A stretch of DNA of 64,000 nt. It comes from Pardosa pseudoannulata (lineage: Eukaryota; Arthropoda; Arachnida; Araneae; Lycosidae). Below the pieces are notes generated by a model. That model was not told the DNA's origin. It saw only the letters and a program-made list of their open reading frames with translations, and made no database searches. The position numbers and the translations under genes are program-made. Below, piece by piece: positions 46,463-57,905 of the stretch. The DNA is taken from assembly GCA_032207245.1 (NCBI GenBank), contig CM063510.1, forward strand, positions 52,166,993 to 52,230,992, in the 5' to 3' direction. Position 1 is the first letter of the stretch; each line of letters opens with the position of its first letter.

Positions 46463-49400
46463 TAGCTGCTTCGCACCCAGCCTTCGGTCTGGGTTTTAAA
46501 ATATTTCTATGAAAAATTTAGAACCACTATTAAAGATAATAAGAAGTATTAAGAGAAATGCTGCATAAACCTCGTATGTTTCAGATTGTTGACGATTATA
46601 ACAGTTTATTAATAGCTGAATGTCCAGTAAGTGCGCTGCGTTGCCAGTGAATCGGTGGATAATAATTCCCAATTCCACGACTTTTTTTTAATGTAGGAGT
46701 CAAATTTCAAAATACTTTGGAGAGTAATATATATGTACTGTTCTGAATGGGATAATTCATTTCCGAGATTGAATGTCTTTTAGTACTAATGTTTTACATA
46801 CATAAAAGTTGAATTTTAAACAACAAAACCTATCACGAAAACTTTTTTTTAAATGGTAATTGTGAAATAAAAACAAATTTGACAGAACATGGCGAATTTG
46901 TAATTATTGAAAATAAAAATCACGACAACATATAACAGAAAAAATACTAACTTCTTAAAAAATTCGAAAAAGTAAAATAAAGATTTACATATTTTGATGA
47001 AATAAAAAATTTAGCTATTAAAAATAAGATGATTTTGATACTGGGATATTTCAAAGAGAAAAAGTTATTGCGTATGACAAATAGTTGTAACTATTGGCAA
47101 TAAATGGCACCACTCACTACATATTTTGATTAATATATTTTTAACTGATTCTAATTACGATATTTTAATGGTAGAAAGAGTATAAGTATTCAGCGGATTG
47201 GGTGAAGTAATGTATCCAAATGTATTTTTGTTTATAAATGCATTTATTTACACTTGAATTTTAATGGTATATATATACAAATATGTTATAAAGAAATATA
47301 TCTAAAGTAAGGTTTTGAAAAATTCAAGAATATAATACATCACAAACAGAAATACCAAAATATGCCGCAGTTCAAATTTTCCAAACAAACAACGCTTTGG
47401 CAGGATAGGCGATAGTTGTTCTGCATTAATGTTAATTCTATTACCAAATATCTGGAGAATACGAAGAAAACAATGAAAATATGGTCATTGTTTTTCTCGC
47501 CAACTCAACAGTTAAAATGACTGTACTACATAATTAAAAGTGTTTTTGTTCGTTTTAAAATAATATATTTCGAACTAATTAGAATATCAGAACGCGATTG
47601 ACCGAAATGGCTAACTTAAGTAATTCTTCCAAGCCTAATTATGAATAGATGTTAGTGTAGTCTCAAAATTGGATAATAAAAATGATGCAATTGAATTGGC
47701 AATGAAAGAAAAATACCAAATATTGATAAAATGAACTAAGCACATAAGGTCAAAAGCCGAGAACAGTTATATTACCTGAAATCTTTATCATAAGAATGAA
47801 GTTACATAAAGGATTTCAATTTTTATAACACGAAATATATACCGAAAATCACCAAGCTTATTTAAGAATAGATGAAGTACAGAGTGACGTCTTAAAATTG
47901 GATAAATAAAAATGGCTCAGTTGAATTTGAAATGAGAGAAATATACCAAATTAATATTGATAAAACAAAATAAGTATCTAAGACTAAAACACCGAAAACA
48001 ATTATATTATTTGAAATCACATTTTAAACTTTAATCAAAAGTGGCTACAATATCGCAATATTTCATAGTTGCCATTTCTAAAATGAAAATTTATTTGTTC
48101 CCTGTATATCACTTGCCAATATTTTTTGTCTCTAGTGTAGTTGAGGTTTAGATAACAAAACCTATGATAGTTTTTATTTAATAAATGGCAACTGCGAATT
48201 GAAAACAAATTTGATAGAACATGGCAAGTTTTTAATTACTGAAAATAAAAATCTCGCCAAGCAAATAAAATAGAAAAAAGAAGTGATTTACTAAACAAAA
48301 ATGAGTTTATCTTTTATCATATAAGAAAATAGTCTTATATACATATATGCCATCATATATTTATATACTTACACTGGAATTTAAATCACGTCTTTTGGTA
48401 CCTTTAGCGCCCGTCTGCGTCCAGCGGTTCGCAAGGAGATAGACGCACATACAAACATACATACATAGATAGTCACAGTCAGACTTTAATCTCGGAATTT
48501 AAGATGTATTAATACGGAATATGTTCATTTGGCGGTATCAAATATTTCTGTCCAAAATTAGTTACTCTATGATTTATCGGGTAGATTTGTATAAAAAAAC
48601 ATAAAAATGAAAACTGTTCTTAATATCAATAAATAAAAATAACAAAATATATGTTTACATGCTAACGATTAAATCTACATCAAATTTGTGTCTTATATTA
48701 AAGTTGCTGAAACTTTTTTCTTATGGTAAAATATAAGTTTAACCCTAAATTACATTACTGTATTACTATTGTAAGTTGATTAGCAACGTTAATATACCCT
48801 GCCATATTACGTGGTAGAATAGAAAGCAGAGGGTTTGACAGCAACAGTGCTAATTTTGTTGGTAGTAATAAATGTTTTCCAAATTTAAGGACATTTATGA
48901 CAAACCACATAGTTTTGTATGAAATAGAAATCACATTCATATGAATATGAAGATAACTATATAAAATGATAGGTTTTTATTTACCCATGAGAGTCACTGA
49001 AATTTGTACTTTTTGTTGTTAAAATATTGTTGATAAACATTTAATTGTAACGTAAAAATTAACTAAGAATTAAAATAAGTTCTCATATAAAAATACTATA
49101 ATTTGCGCCACATAGAAATGAAATTTAATCACTTTATATCTCAATTTCCAGGTCAAATCAAATTGATACTACGCAGACGATGTTTAAATAATATAAAATA
49201 ATAAATGAATAAATCAGATATTTAAAGTAATGACGTCATAATGATAGAAAAATATCGATGTTTAAATAATATAAAATAAGAAATAAATAAATCAGATATT
49301 TAAATTAATGACGTCATAATAATAGAATAATATCATTTTCACCTATCAATTATGTGATAAATTGAAAATTTTAATCTTCCTCTTTTAACCGAGGAAAACT

Positions 49401-49707
49401 ACGTTTAAAACAATTACTTGGGATGACGTCACATTGCTAGAAATAATGCTTCTTTCACTTAGTTATCACGCGATAAATTAAAAATTTAATCGTATGCGTT
49501 TAACCGGGAAAAATAATGCTTGGAATAATGACATGAAATGCTCGAAAAAGGGGGAAGGAATGAATTTCGAGCGCTAAAAATTTACAAAAACCTTCCAGGG
49601 ATATACCTAAATATTTCCCAAATTTTCACGGCGATTGGATGCATAGTTTTTGAGTCTATAGAGAACATACAGACAGACACACACAAATTCATTTTTATAT
49701 ATATAGA
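46463..49707 (+). mobile_element. Retroposon-like insertion into array unit 1, about 3.2 kb
   Basis: The inserted DNA starts CTAGCTGCTTCGCACCCAGC and ends GAGTCTATAGAGAACATACA...TTTTATATATATAGATT. Such CTAGCTG-type starts and TATATAGAT-type ends are common in arthropod retroposons. Boundaries come from the interrupted repeat unit. Inside, two related segments (about 46870-46950 and 48205-48280, sharing GAACATGGC and ACTGAAAATAAAAATC-like phrases) and two direct copies (about 49185-49250 and 49256-49325, TGACGTCATAATRATAGAA) are visible. No reverse-transcriptase frame was found, so it is a non-coding or badly decayed element. The class is uncertain. Confidence 0.55.
49180..49330 (+). repeat. 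Short tandem duplication with TGACGTCA motifs
   Basis: GATGTTTAAATAATATAAAA and AATCAGATATTTAAA..AATGACGTCATAAT occur twice, about 74 bases apart. The palindrome TGACGTCA is repeated once per copy, and a related GATGACGTCACA occurs at about 49422. Confidence 0.8.
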
Positions 49708-50174
49708 TTCTCCCGCGTTCAGAAGGAAGGCTCTTTCTGGAATGCAAATGATCTCTTCACACGGGGGTACATCCTAATTGCGTATCCCGTAATAAAATGG
49801 TTTATAACAACATCATTAGTGAACGCTTTCCTCCGCTTTATTTATATAGCAACTGAATTTTATTGATTTTTAATAAGTAACGTAAAATTTTGTCAGTAAT
49901 TATGAAAATAGAGGGATATTTAGAAGGAACTACTGTCAAATTAGTTTCATCTAACTCATAGTTTGCTAAGAAGAAAAATTACTGTAAATAAGTTCATGAA
50001 AATGTAAACTTTCTTAGTACAGATAAAATTAATTTTCCACTTTTATGTTCACGATTTTATTTCAATAACTGAAAATAAATTGCTTCATTTTATACAAAAT
50101 AGTTAGTATACAATAGTTAGTATACAATAGTGAGTATACAATGTTAGAAAGAAATCAATTCCTCACTTCTGAGA

Positions 50175-50383
50175 CTCTAGAATGCGTTTGGTTTGGTTTT
50201 GGAGCACTACGGTCTACTTTTTACAACTCGAGAGCTAATTAGACCGGGACCTACTGCTTAAAGCCGATTCCGAACGACTACGAACATTCATGCCATAGTG
50301 GGATTCGAACCCACAAACTCCGGAACCGAAGGCCAACACCCTAACTATTCGGCCATCGATCGGTCGAATCTCTAGAATGCGTT
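50175..50383 (-). mobile_element. tRNA-derived SINE with perfect 14-bp target duplication (second copy)
   Basis: The SINE (50189-50369, 181 bases) sits between two exact copies of CTCTAGAATGCGTT (50175-50188 and 50370-50383). Its minus-strand B box GGTTCGAATCC is at 50311-50301 and its A box TGGCCGAATAGT at 50355-50344. The same body as the 44.8-kb copy follows, ending in an AACC/AAACC-type tail. Confidence 0.94.
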
Positions 50384-50600
50384 AAGTTAGTCCAAATGAG
50401 ATACAATTAGAACTGCAGATAATTCAAATGATGCGCTTAACATTTATCACATAAAAATTTAGTACAATAATCCGCTTATTGACAGAGCTGTGATAGACAT
50501 AAACACAGTTAATATGCTTTATAATGCTAAATTATATTTAAAATATCATTAAAAATGCTTACTATGTCTACCTTCATGTTCAACAATATGCTGTAATCGA

Positions 50601-50602
<2 letters not shown>

Positions 50603-50688
<86 letters not shown>
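50603..50688. repeat. (AT)n tract followed by a T homopolymer of about 43
   Basis: A pure AT dinucleotide run passes directly into poly-T. A long poly-T on the plus strand could be the A tail of a minus-strand retroposon, but no body could be recognised next to it. Confidence 0.92.
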
Positions 50689-50691
<3 letters not shown>

Positions 50692-50937
50692 GTTGACCGG
50701 AATGAGTTTACCGGAATATCAATAACATATCGTCAAATACTGTCCTTTAAATCTGACAAATATGCTGGCATTTGACGATAGATCTTGTCCTTTTACTTTC
50801 AACGGAGGCTTGATGTGCTGACAAAAAACTAATGTTCGATTTAACTTAATAAAACTAAATAAATACCATATATGTTAAGCGCCACGTATAGGTGGATTTT
50901 TGAAGTAATTTTTTTTAAATAATATATTCGAAGTGTA

Positions 50938-51596
50938 TCATTTGAATTGTCTATAATCCCAATTATATCTCATATGGTCCAACAGAACGTATTTACAGTC
51001 CTCAGAAGTGGAGAACCCTGTATTTATAAATTCCTCTTCTTCTTCAATGGCGCGCCAGCCCAGGTGGGCCATGGCCTTTTGCAGAATCGAGTTACAGGTG
51101 TCACTTTTCTTGGATAGAAAAGTCCTCCAGTTTTTGATTTTTAGGATCTTTAAGTCTATTTCAAGGCAGTCAATCCACTGAATTCTTGGTCTTCCCCTTT
51201 TACTAGCTCCCAATGGTTTGGCCTCGGAGATCCTTTTGTTGGTTCGGTCGTCATTCATTCTAATCACGTGTCCTGCCTATTTCAAAGGTTGAATAGAAAT
51301 GAATTTTATTATGTCTGGCTCCTGAAAAATCTTATAGGTTTCGGAATTTGTTCTTCTCCTCCAGGTGCCGTTACATTTCAAACCTCCTAAAATGCTGCGG
51401 AGTACTTTTCTTTCGGAAACAGCTAGAGTCTCTTTGTTTCATTCAGTTAATGCCCATGTTTCAGCAGCGCATGAGAGGATTGGTCGAATTAGAATCTTCT
51501 GTTTATAATAACTCTGTTATTATAAACAGAAATTCTGTTCTGAATAACTTTGTTCTTCTGTTTATGAGATTAGATTTGAGATATTTGTGGACCCCC

Positions 51597-51598
<2 letters not shown>
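50938..51598 (-). pseudogene. LINE reverse transcriptase C-terminal region (fragment)
   Basis: Read on the minus strand, sequence from 51598 down gives LIRPILSCAAETWALTE, ETLAVSERKVLRSI and, after a shift, the 109-codon frame 51267-50938 with MIRMNDDRTNKRISEAKP and GRPRIQWIDCLE. This is the thumb and C-terminal tail of arthropod endonuclease-type LINE ORFs (RIRM.D.R / RGRPR..W.D). The reverse transcriptase copies LINE RNA at the target. Frameshifts and stops make it inactive. Its upstream part continues at 52731-52527, with (TA)n and a probable LTR in between. Confidence 0.85.
51494..51540. repeat. Near-perfect hairpin inside the LINE fragment
   Basis: TTCTGTTTATAATAAC and GTTATTATAAACAGAA face each other with a 3-base loop. 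This creates an inverted duplication where the reverse-transcriptase frame is broken. Confidence 0.85.

Positions 51599-51648
<50 letters not shown>
51599..51648. repeat. (TA)n microsatellite within LINE
   Basis: About 50 bases of TA at the left border of the probable LTR insertion. Confidence 0.95.
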
Positions 51649-51649
<1 letters not shown>

Positions 51650-51652
51650 TAA

Positions 51653-52446
51653 TGAATTCTCGTTACATTAAGCTTCCAGATACAGACATATCTACGACCG
51701 TGAGAAAAATTGGCATAACGTAGAAAAATAGCAAACGTGCCTTTTGAGAGTATTTGAATTGAGCTCTTCTTTACCTAGTCAAAGGACGTTGTTTCGAGAA
51801 GAATATGATGTTGAATAGAAGATTGTTAACACCGAGGACCATCTCAATCATTCTGTCTGAGAAATTCATTAGGATGTTGTCGAAGTGTTCCGAGTGTTAA
51901 TTTCAATGGCATCCCGAAGAAAGACTTTCACATGACAGAAATCCTCTATATTGTAAGGGAAGCAGCAATACTTCATATTTTGTTCTCCTAGGGTTTGTCT
52001 GGAGACATCGATTAATGATCGGTGAGACTGCTCCCTTGGAATCGGGCTGCTTGCACCTGTTCAGCGAGAGAGCCTACGTGCGATTTCCCCACCACGTCAT
52101 CAACCAGCTGTCCGATCAGCTGAGATGGACACTTTTGTGGAGATAACGATATAAAAAGGCCAGAGTTTGAGACCCAGAGAGAATTTTTTGACCGATTGAG
52201 TCTCCTGTGAACTCATCGGCCGAGAACGTCCAGGCGAGCGACTGAGTGTCCTTCTTCCCCACTTTTTTTTTCTCTACAACGACTAGGAAGCTGATTCCTG
52301 CAACGAACATCATTTTCATTTGTAGATATTTATCGTTTCATCTGTATTTATCATAACTTCAATATTGTGTTTCTAAATAAATATCATTAGTCTGTTCGTA
52401 GGCCACCGCTATCCTTTTTCGGGCTCACTTAGATCCCCAGTACGCT

Positions 52447-52449
<3 letters not shown>
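51653..52449 (+). repeat. Probable solo LTR (about 797 bp)
   Basis: The segment begins TG and ends CTACA. It contains a TATA box (ATATAAAAAGG, about 52149-52159), then a GC-richer leader, and AATAAA at about 52376 before the end, as in an LTR. It is flanked on both sides by TA tracts that probably were one microsatellite, which hides any target duplication. The LINE fragments on either side are parts of one minus-strand element. No internal retroelement genes accompany it. Confidence 0.5.

Positions 52450-52526
<77 letters not shown>
52450..52526. repeat. (TA)n microsatellite within LINE
   Basis: About 76 bases of TA at the right border of the probable LTR insertion. Confidence 0.95.
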
Positions 52527-52527
<1 letters not shown>

Positions 52528-52731
52528 GGTAGCGGCAGAAACTCTGTTGCGAACTTCCTGCTCACTATCATTGTTAACACCTAGTTCGGAACCTAAATAG
52601 GTAAAGCTCTTAACAGTTTCGAATCTGTAATCATTTATTTCAAAATAGGGTTCACTATAGCTAGTATTTGTCATGTATTTGGTCTTTGTCTGGTAGATTA
52701 AAAGGTATTTAAAAATTACACTATTTTTCAT
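52527..52731 (-). pseudogene. LINE reverse transcriptase fragment (upstream part of the same element)
   Basis: The minus frame reads KTKYMTNTSYSEPYFEIN, then FETVKSFTYLGSELGVNND and EQEVRNRVSAATR. This is the region just after the reverse-transcriptase catalytic core in endonuclease-type LINEs (KTKYM..., F.YLGS, E...R...A). It breaks into the TA tract at 52526, and the following part of the domain resumes at 51598 on the far side of the probable LTR. Confidence 0.82.
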
Positions 52732-52887
52732 CTTAAAGCACCCTGTATTATATGTTACAAAAAGTTTTCATAAACTAAAAGTGAACATAAACGAAGCATG
52801 CTAACAAACAAGTGAGTAAATATTTTCCCTGATAAAATAATATTAAATGACCCTGAAATAATACATGTACAGGAGCAAACATTTCTT

Positions 52888-53760
52888 CCTTCCTGATTAA
52901 TTTTCTTTTTAAAAAGACGCAATGTGTTTCAGAACTACTCAGCCATTTTTCTTAATTATCACTGCTAACAGTACATGCATGAAAAATGTCACAAAATAAT
53001 ACTGAAGAAAAAGTTAACAAGCCCAGAGAGGTCACGCATCATTCATTCTTAAAGTTTAGATACTTCAATGGGTATATGGGTAGAAACTGGCAGAACGGAA
53101 GTATGCGGTTGATTTAATCATTATTCCGTATTCAAAGGGAGAACTCATTCTGAGGCACAAATTATCTTTTCTCACGGGGTGCTTCTTAATTGCGTATCTC
53201 GTAATAAAATGGTTAATAACAACATTGTTAGGGAGACCTTTCCTTCGCTTTATTTATATTGCAAGTGAGCTTTATTGATTTTTATGAACTAACATAAACC
53301 TTTGCATCTATTATTATAATGGAGGAAGCCTTGAGAAGGAACTCCATTGAAACTACGTGCGACGGACTTGCAACTTGCTAAAAAAATTAAAGAACTGTAA
53401 TAGGTTTCTTAAAAGTAAAGAATTTTAGGAATACTGATATAATTAATTTTTCACTTCCCAAAATTGAGAGTTAATTTTCTACTAACTTTATAAATGCATA
53501 TATACGACTGAGTAGTTGTGACATTGTGTATATTTAAATTATTATGCATGTTATCTGTAGAAAAAATCTGTAGAACACTATAATATATATTGTATAGATT
53601 TGTAGAATACATACTATTTGTAGCTATTACCATACTATTTTATACTTTATAATATGAAAAATGAGAAATAATAAGTCAGTTGATATTTTTGCAAAAAGAA
53701 ATGTTTAAAATGCTTTGTTACTTATTTTAAATTTGCAGGATCTGAACACAGTAGTAAGTA
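52888..53760. repeat. Array unit 2
   Basis: Contains the same ordered blocks as unit 1: GTTTCAGAACTACTCAGCC, GTTAACAAGCCCAGAGAGG, TTCAATGGGTATATGGGTAG, AATAAAATGGTTAATAACA and TTTATTGATTTTTA. The AT-rich spacer with TTGATATTTTTGCAAAAAG and TTTGCAGGA follows. There is no conserved reading frame. Confidence 0.85.
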
Positions 53761-55385
53761 TTGCTTGATTACGTCAGCTTTTCTTCTAAACAACATAAAA
53801 AATGAGATCGTGACATATTTCTCACACACGATTCCAAACAACAACGAACAAATTATGCTGGATAAAAGATTCACACCCATGAAATAAAGTACAGAAAATC
53901 AACGCATTACTTCCCTTAGAATAATTACTAAATAAAGTCATTTATTGAACAGTAAAAAATGAAAGGTGAATGCCGAAGAGTGATATTTGATGGTCACAAT
54001 AACGATATAATTATTAATACTTAAAAGGAGGATCAAAATTTCTCTATGTTTTTAGTTTCTTAACCCAGCGATCAACTGTAATTTTAAAATGCAAAATGTA
54101 AATTGAATCACCTTTCTTTAGTCTTTCCAAATAGTAACAAAGTCTCTATTTATTTTCTCTTTAATCGTAAAATTAACTTTATTAGAACTAGGTAAAATAC
54201 AATGTACTATGTTGTTACCGCAGTTTTTAAAATTAATCGTCTTTTGTTATATTTCTAAAGCAATAGCATGGTTTCGCATTGTTGTCTCTCCAATTATATA
54301 GTTAACTAAGTTTATAAAAAAAACAAATACAAAGTAAGTATTGCACAATTTTTACTTTAATTTTGTTTCAAAAAGAGAAAATGGAATGTTTCATTTGAGT
54401 ATAAAGGCTATTCATTTAGGAATTGTGATTTAAAATAACCACCATGTATTTTGAGTTAGAAAACGTCTAAATAATGAAAAATAACGCGTTGTTAAAAAAT
54501 GTCCAGCATCCTAACCATTCGCCCATCGTTCGGCAGGCGCCACTGTGAAAGTCGTTCTGAAAATTAGACTTTCACACTTAGTTCCCCTCGTAAAATCTTT
54601 TTTTTTTATTACAGCAATTTTACATTCATTCACTTTTAACTTAATTGGCAATAGTGTTTATTATACTTTAAGTAATTATAAAGTAATCAGTAGATTTTAA
54701 AATATGTATTTTCGTTTATACATACTCATAAAAGAAATAAAAATATTTTTAAAATAATAAATACCTAAAATAGTATTTTTTGATTTATTTTAAAATTTTC
54801 CATGGTAGTCGTGATACATAGAAAGGGTTATAAGAGTGTACCGCTCATATGCGTAAATTACGGCAGTTACATTTATAGGTTCCTTATAAATATCAAAAGT
54901 TTATGATTAACTATTCTATAGGTTTTAATTTATATATAATGTGTTACATATATTTTAAATACCAAAGTTTGATATTAGTTGTACTTTTCCCCCTACATAA
55001 TACATTTTTGTTAAGTATTAAACCTTATAAAAAGTATTAAACCTTATAAATACCACAATTACATGACGCACAGTGAATGTTACACCTCATTGTTATTATT
55101 AGAAAATTTGCTTGTGTTTGGTTGATTCTTACTTGACTTAAACAGCTAATTCAGTTTATTAGAACTACGTAAAATGTAATATAGTATTAGTTTATCACAA
55201 TCCTTACACTATAATTTTCTTTTTTTTTTTAGGAAAATAAAATGTTTTATTTTATACACAACAGCTTGTATTTAAATAGATTTTTAAGTTTAAAATATCA
55301 TGTTTTTATGTTACAAGATGCTTACATAAATGGTGAATAACGTGCTAATAACAAACGATAAAATATTATTGTTGGAAAAATAATT
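53761..55385. other. AT-rich spacer of the array, plus a SINE scrap
   Basis: Mostly AT-rich spacer sequence with phrases that recur in other units (for example CATGACGCACAGTGAATGTTACA, about 55062). Nothing else was recognised. Confidence 0.5.
54501..54540 (-). mobile_element. SINE head fragment
   Basis: GTCCAGCATCCTAACCATTC followed by GCCCATCGTTCGG is similar to the A-box end of the SINE family (compare 50330-50365). It is only about 38 bases and degraded. Confidence 0.55.
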
Positions 55386-56345
55386 CTTGGCAACTCTGAA
55401 ATAATTCAAGCATCGGAGTAGAAATTTATACCTTTGTAATTAATTTTACCTGTTGAAATGCACAGGATGTTTCAAAACTTCGCAGATTTTTCATTATTAT
55501 CAGCTCGAAAAGTATATGCATGAAAAAAATGTCACTAAAGTACGCTGAAGCAAAAGTTAAAAAGTCCAGACACTAGACGGCATTCACTCTAGGTGCAGAT
55601 ATGCGAGTAGAAACCGGTCGAATGGACTATGTGGCTCATTTAATCTTTACCCCGAATTCAAATGGAAGGTTCATTCTGGGACACAAATGAGCTTTTCTCA
55701 CGGGATTGCTTCTTTACTTCTTTACACATCCACATATGTCTACCACCACGTCTACATCCACATAGTTGGATTGATACTGGCGGGTTCAACTCGGGTTGCC
55801 CTATGCTACCTAAAGGCTTCTAAGGACCCATCAAATAGCGAGGCCAAATGTAACTTTACCAGTTTATGAAAGTCTTGGGACTAAAAACAGCTAAAACGTT
55901 TGCCACACCGCTAAGCAGAGGATCGGATAAGGCTACCTCAAGTAGGCGGCAGGTGAGGATGGGATCGGATACCGGGCTTGTATATAAACGGTAAACACCG
56001 GAATTATCTGGTGGGCAGCAGGTCACCCAATCAATTCAGGGGGTACATCCTAATTGCTTATCTTGTAATAAAGTGGTTAATAACAACAGAGTTTGGAAGC
56101 CTTTATCCGTGCTTTATTCATACAGGTAGTAATCTTTATTATTTTTAGGAAGTAACTAAAATTTTTACATCTGATTACTAAAATAGGGAAAGGCTACGGA
56201 GAAACATAAGTACAATTAGTTGTGACGAATTTTTAGATTGTTGAAAATATAAAAATAATTGTGGAAGGGTTCTTAAAAGAAAGAACTTTCTTGGTTGATA
56301 TAATAAATTTGCAAATTTTGCCTCTACATAATATTTTATCTCCAA
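55386..56345. repeat. Array unit 3, with extra 330-bp segment
   Basis: Conserved unit blocks (GAAGCAAAAGTTAAAAAGTCC, AATGAGCTTTTCTCACGGG, GGGTACATCCTAATTGC, TAATAAAGTGGTTAATAAC) are split by an extra GC-richer segment at about 55705-56040, also present in unit 4 but not in units 1, 2, 5, 6 or 7. The 60-codon frame here is not maintained in unit 4. Confidence 0.85.
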
Positions 56346-56944
56346 TTCTTGAGTAGCTATGATAAAAGTTTTAATTTTATTGTATACTAATGTAAGAAGA
56401 TCAAATGAAAATGTATTAACAGTTATTAATATTTAAGAGTTTTTCATATAATAAATGTCAAAGTTATTTTGTCTCGTATTTATTACTTTTTAATCTTGCA
56501 TTTTGGGCATTATAATGCATAACTGAGTTATTTATAACAGTGATAAACTCCAATAAGTTTTAAAAATCCCAATTTTAGTTGATATTTTTTTATCTTAAAA
56601 TCTAAGGCAACATTTAATTGAAGTATTTAGTTTTCGTCGTATAAGGCATGCTTTTACTTGACTCTAAGTAAATTTTATGCCACAAATAAGCATGTTCTCG
56701 TCTATTTTAATTAAAAATCGAATTGAGTTCAGCAACAGAACATAAACGATATATTCTAATTACTTTTCATAATCATTTTACTCTAATTTTCTTTCTATAA
56801 TGGAAGATAAAAAATTTAATTTTATACGTAAGAGTATGAATTTACAATTGCAAAATTTTTAACTTAAAAATAATATATCTTTAATTTACTAAAGAAAAAC
56901 AAAAATTATTGCTAAAATGAGGTAGAGAAAGTTTTTTAATGAGT

Positions 56945-57905
56945 AAATCAGAAACAAATCATGCATGGAAGCAGAAATTTCTACCTTTGTAATTAATTTT
57001 ACCTTTAAAAATACACAAGATGTTTCAAAACAACTCAGATATTTTTCATCGTTATCAGAGCGAAAGGTATACCCATGAAAAAAGTGTCACAAAAGTATAC
57101 TGAAGCAAAAGTTAAAAAGCCCAGGAAGACAACAGAAGCCATTCACTCTCCGGGTGCAGATTCAAAGGGTGTGTGAGTAGTAACCTGCGGAGATAAAGTA
57201 TAAGGTTGATTTAATCTTTTTCCCGAATTCAAATTTAAGGCTCATTATGGAACACAAATGAGCTTTTCTCACGGTTCTGCTTCTTTACTTCTGTACTCAA
57301 CTACTACATCTACATCCACATAGTTGATTTGATACTGACAGTTCCAACTTCCGTGGCCTATGCAACTTAAAGGCTTGTAACCCGTAAAATCGCAAAGCGA
57401 AATGTAACTTTACCATCTTATGCAAGTCTTGGGACTAAAAACAGCTAAAACTTTCGCCCCACCGCTAAGTAGAGGATCGGCTACGACTACCTCAAGTAGG
57501 TGGCAGGAGAGGCTGGAATCGGATACCGGGGCTGTATCTAAACGCCCAATACCGAAATTAACTTGTAGGCCACAAGCCACCCGGTCAATTCAGGGGGTAC
57601 AATCTAATTGCATATCCTGTAATAAAGTGGTTAATAACAACATAGTTTGTGAGCCCTTATCCGTGCTTAATTCATAAGGTAGTAACTTTATTGATTTTTA
57701 GGAATCAACCTAAATATTTACATCTAATTATTAAAATGGAGAAAGGCCAGGGAGAAACATAAGTACAATTAGTTGTGACGGATTTTTAGCTAGTTGAAAA
57801 GAAGAAAATAACTGTGGAGAAGGGTCCTTAAAAGAAAGAACTTTTCTTGGTTGATATGATAATTTTGTATATTTTGCCTCTACATAACATTTCATCTTTA
57901 CTTGC
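56945..57905. repeat. Array unit 4, with the same extra segment
   Basis: About 1550 bases downstream of unit 3 and similar throughout, including the extra segment (about 57276-57598: GTCTTGGGACTAAAAACAGC, CACCGCTAAGYAGAGGATCGG, CCGGTCAATTCAGG). The 85-codon plus frame across it (57420-57677) is broken in unit 3. Confidence 0.85.

Larger units (their letters stand above)
46205..50095. repeat. Array unit 1, split by a 3.2-kb insertion
   Basis: 46213-46462 carries the conserved start (TTTCAAGACTACTCAGCC, GAAGCAAAAGTTAACAAGCC, GTAGAAACCGACCGA). 49706-50095 carries the remainder (GGGGGTACATCCTAATTGCG, TAATAAAATGG, TATATAGCAACTGAATTTTA). Between them lies foreign DNA. Uninterrupted units show the two sides abutting at TTTAATCA/TTCTCC. 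Confidence 0.85.

Noticed and set aside
50646..50688. Poly-T run as the tail of a minus-strand processed pseudogene
   Set aside because: No gene-like or retroposon body could be recognised on either side, and a microsatellite directly adjoins it.
57420..57677. 85-codon frame in array unit 4 as a gene
   Set aside because: The same region in unit 3 does not keep the frame, so there is no sign of coding selection.
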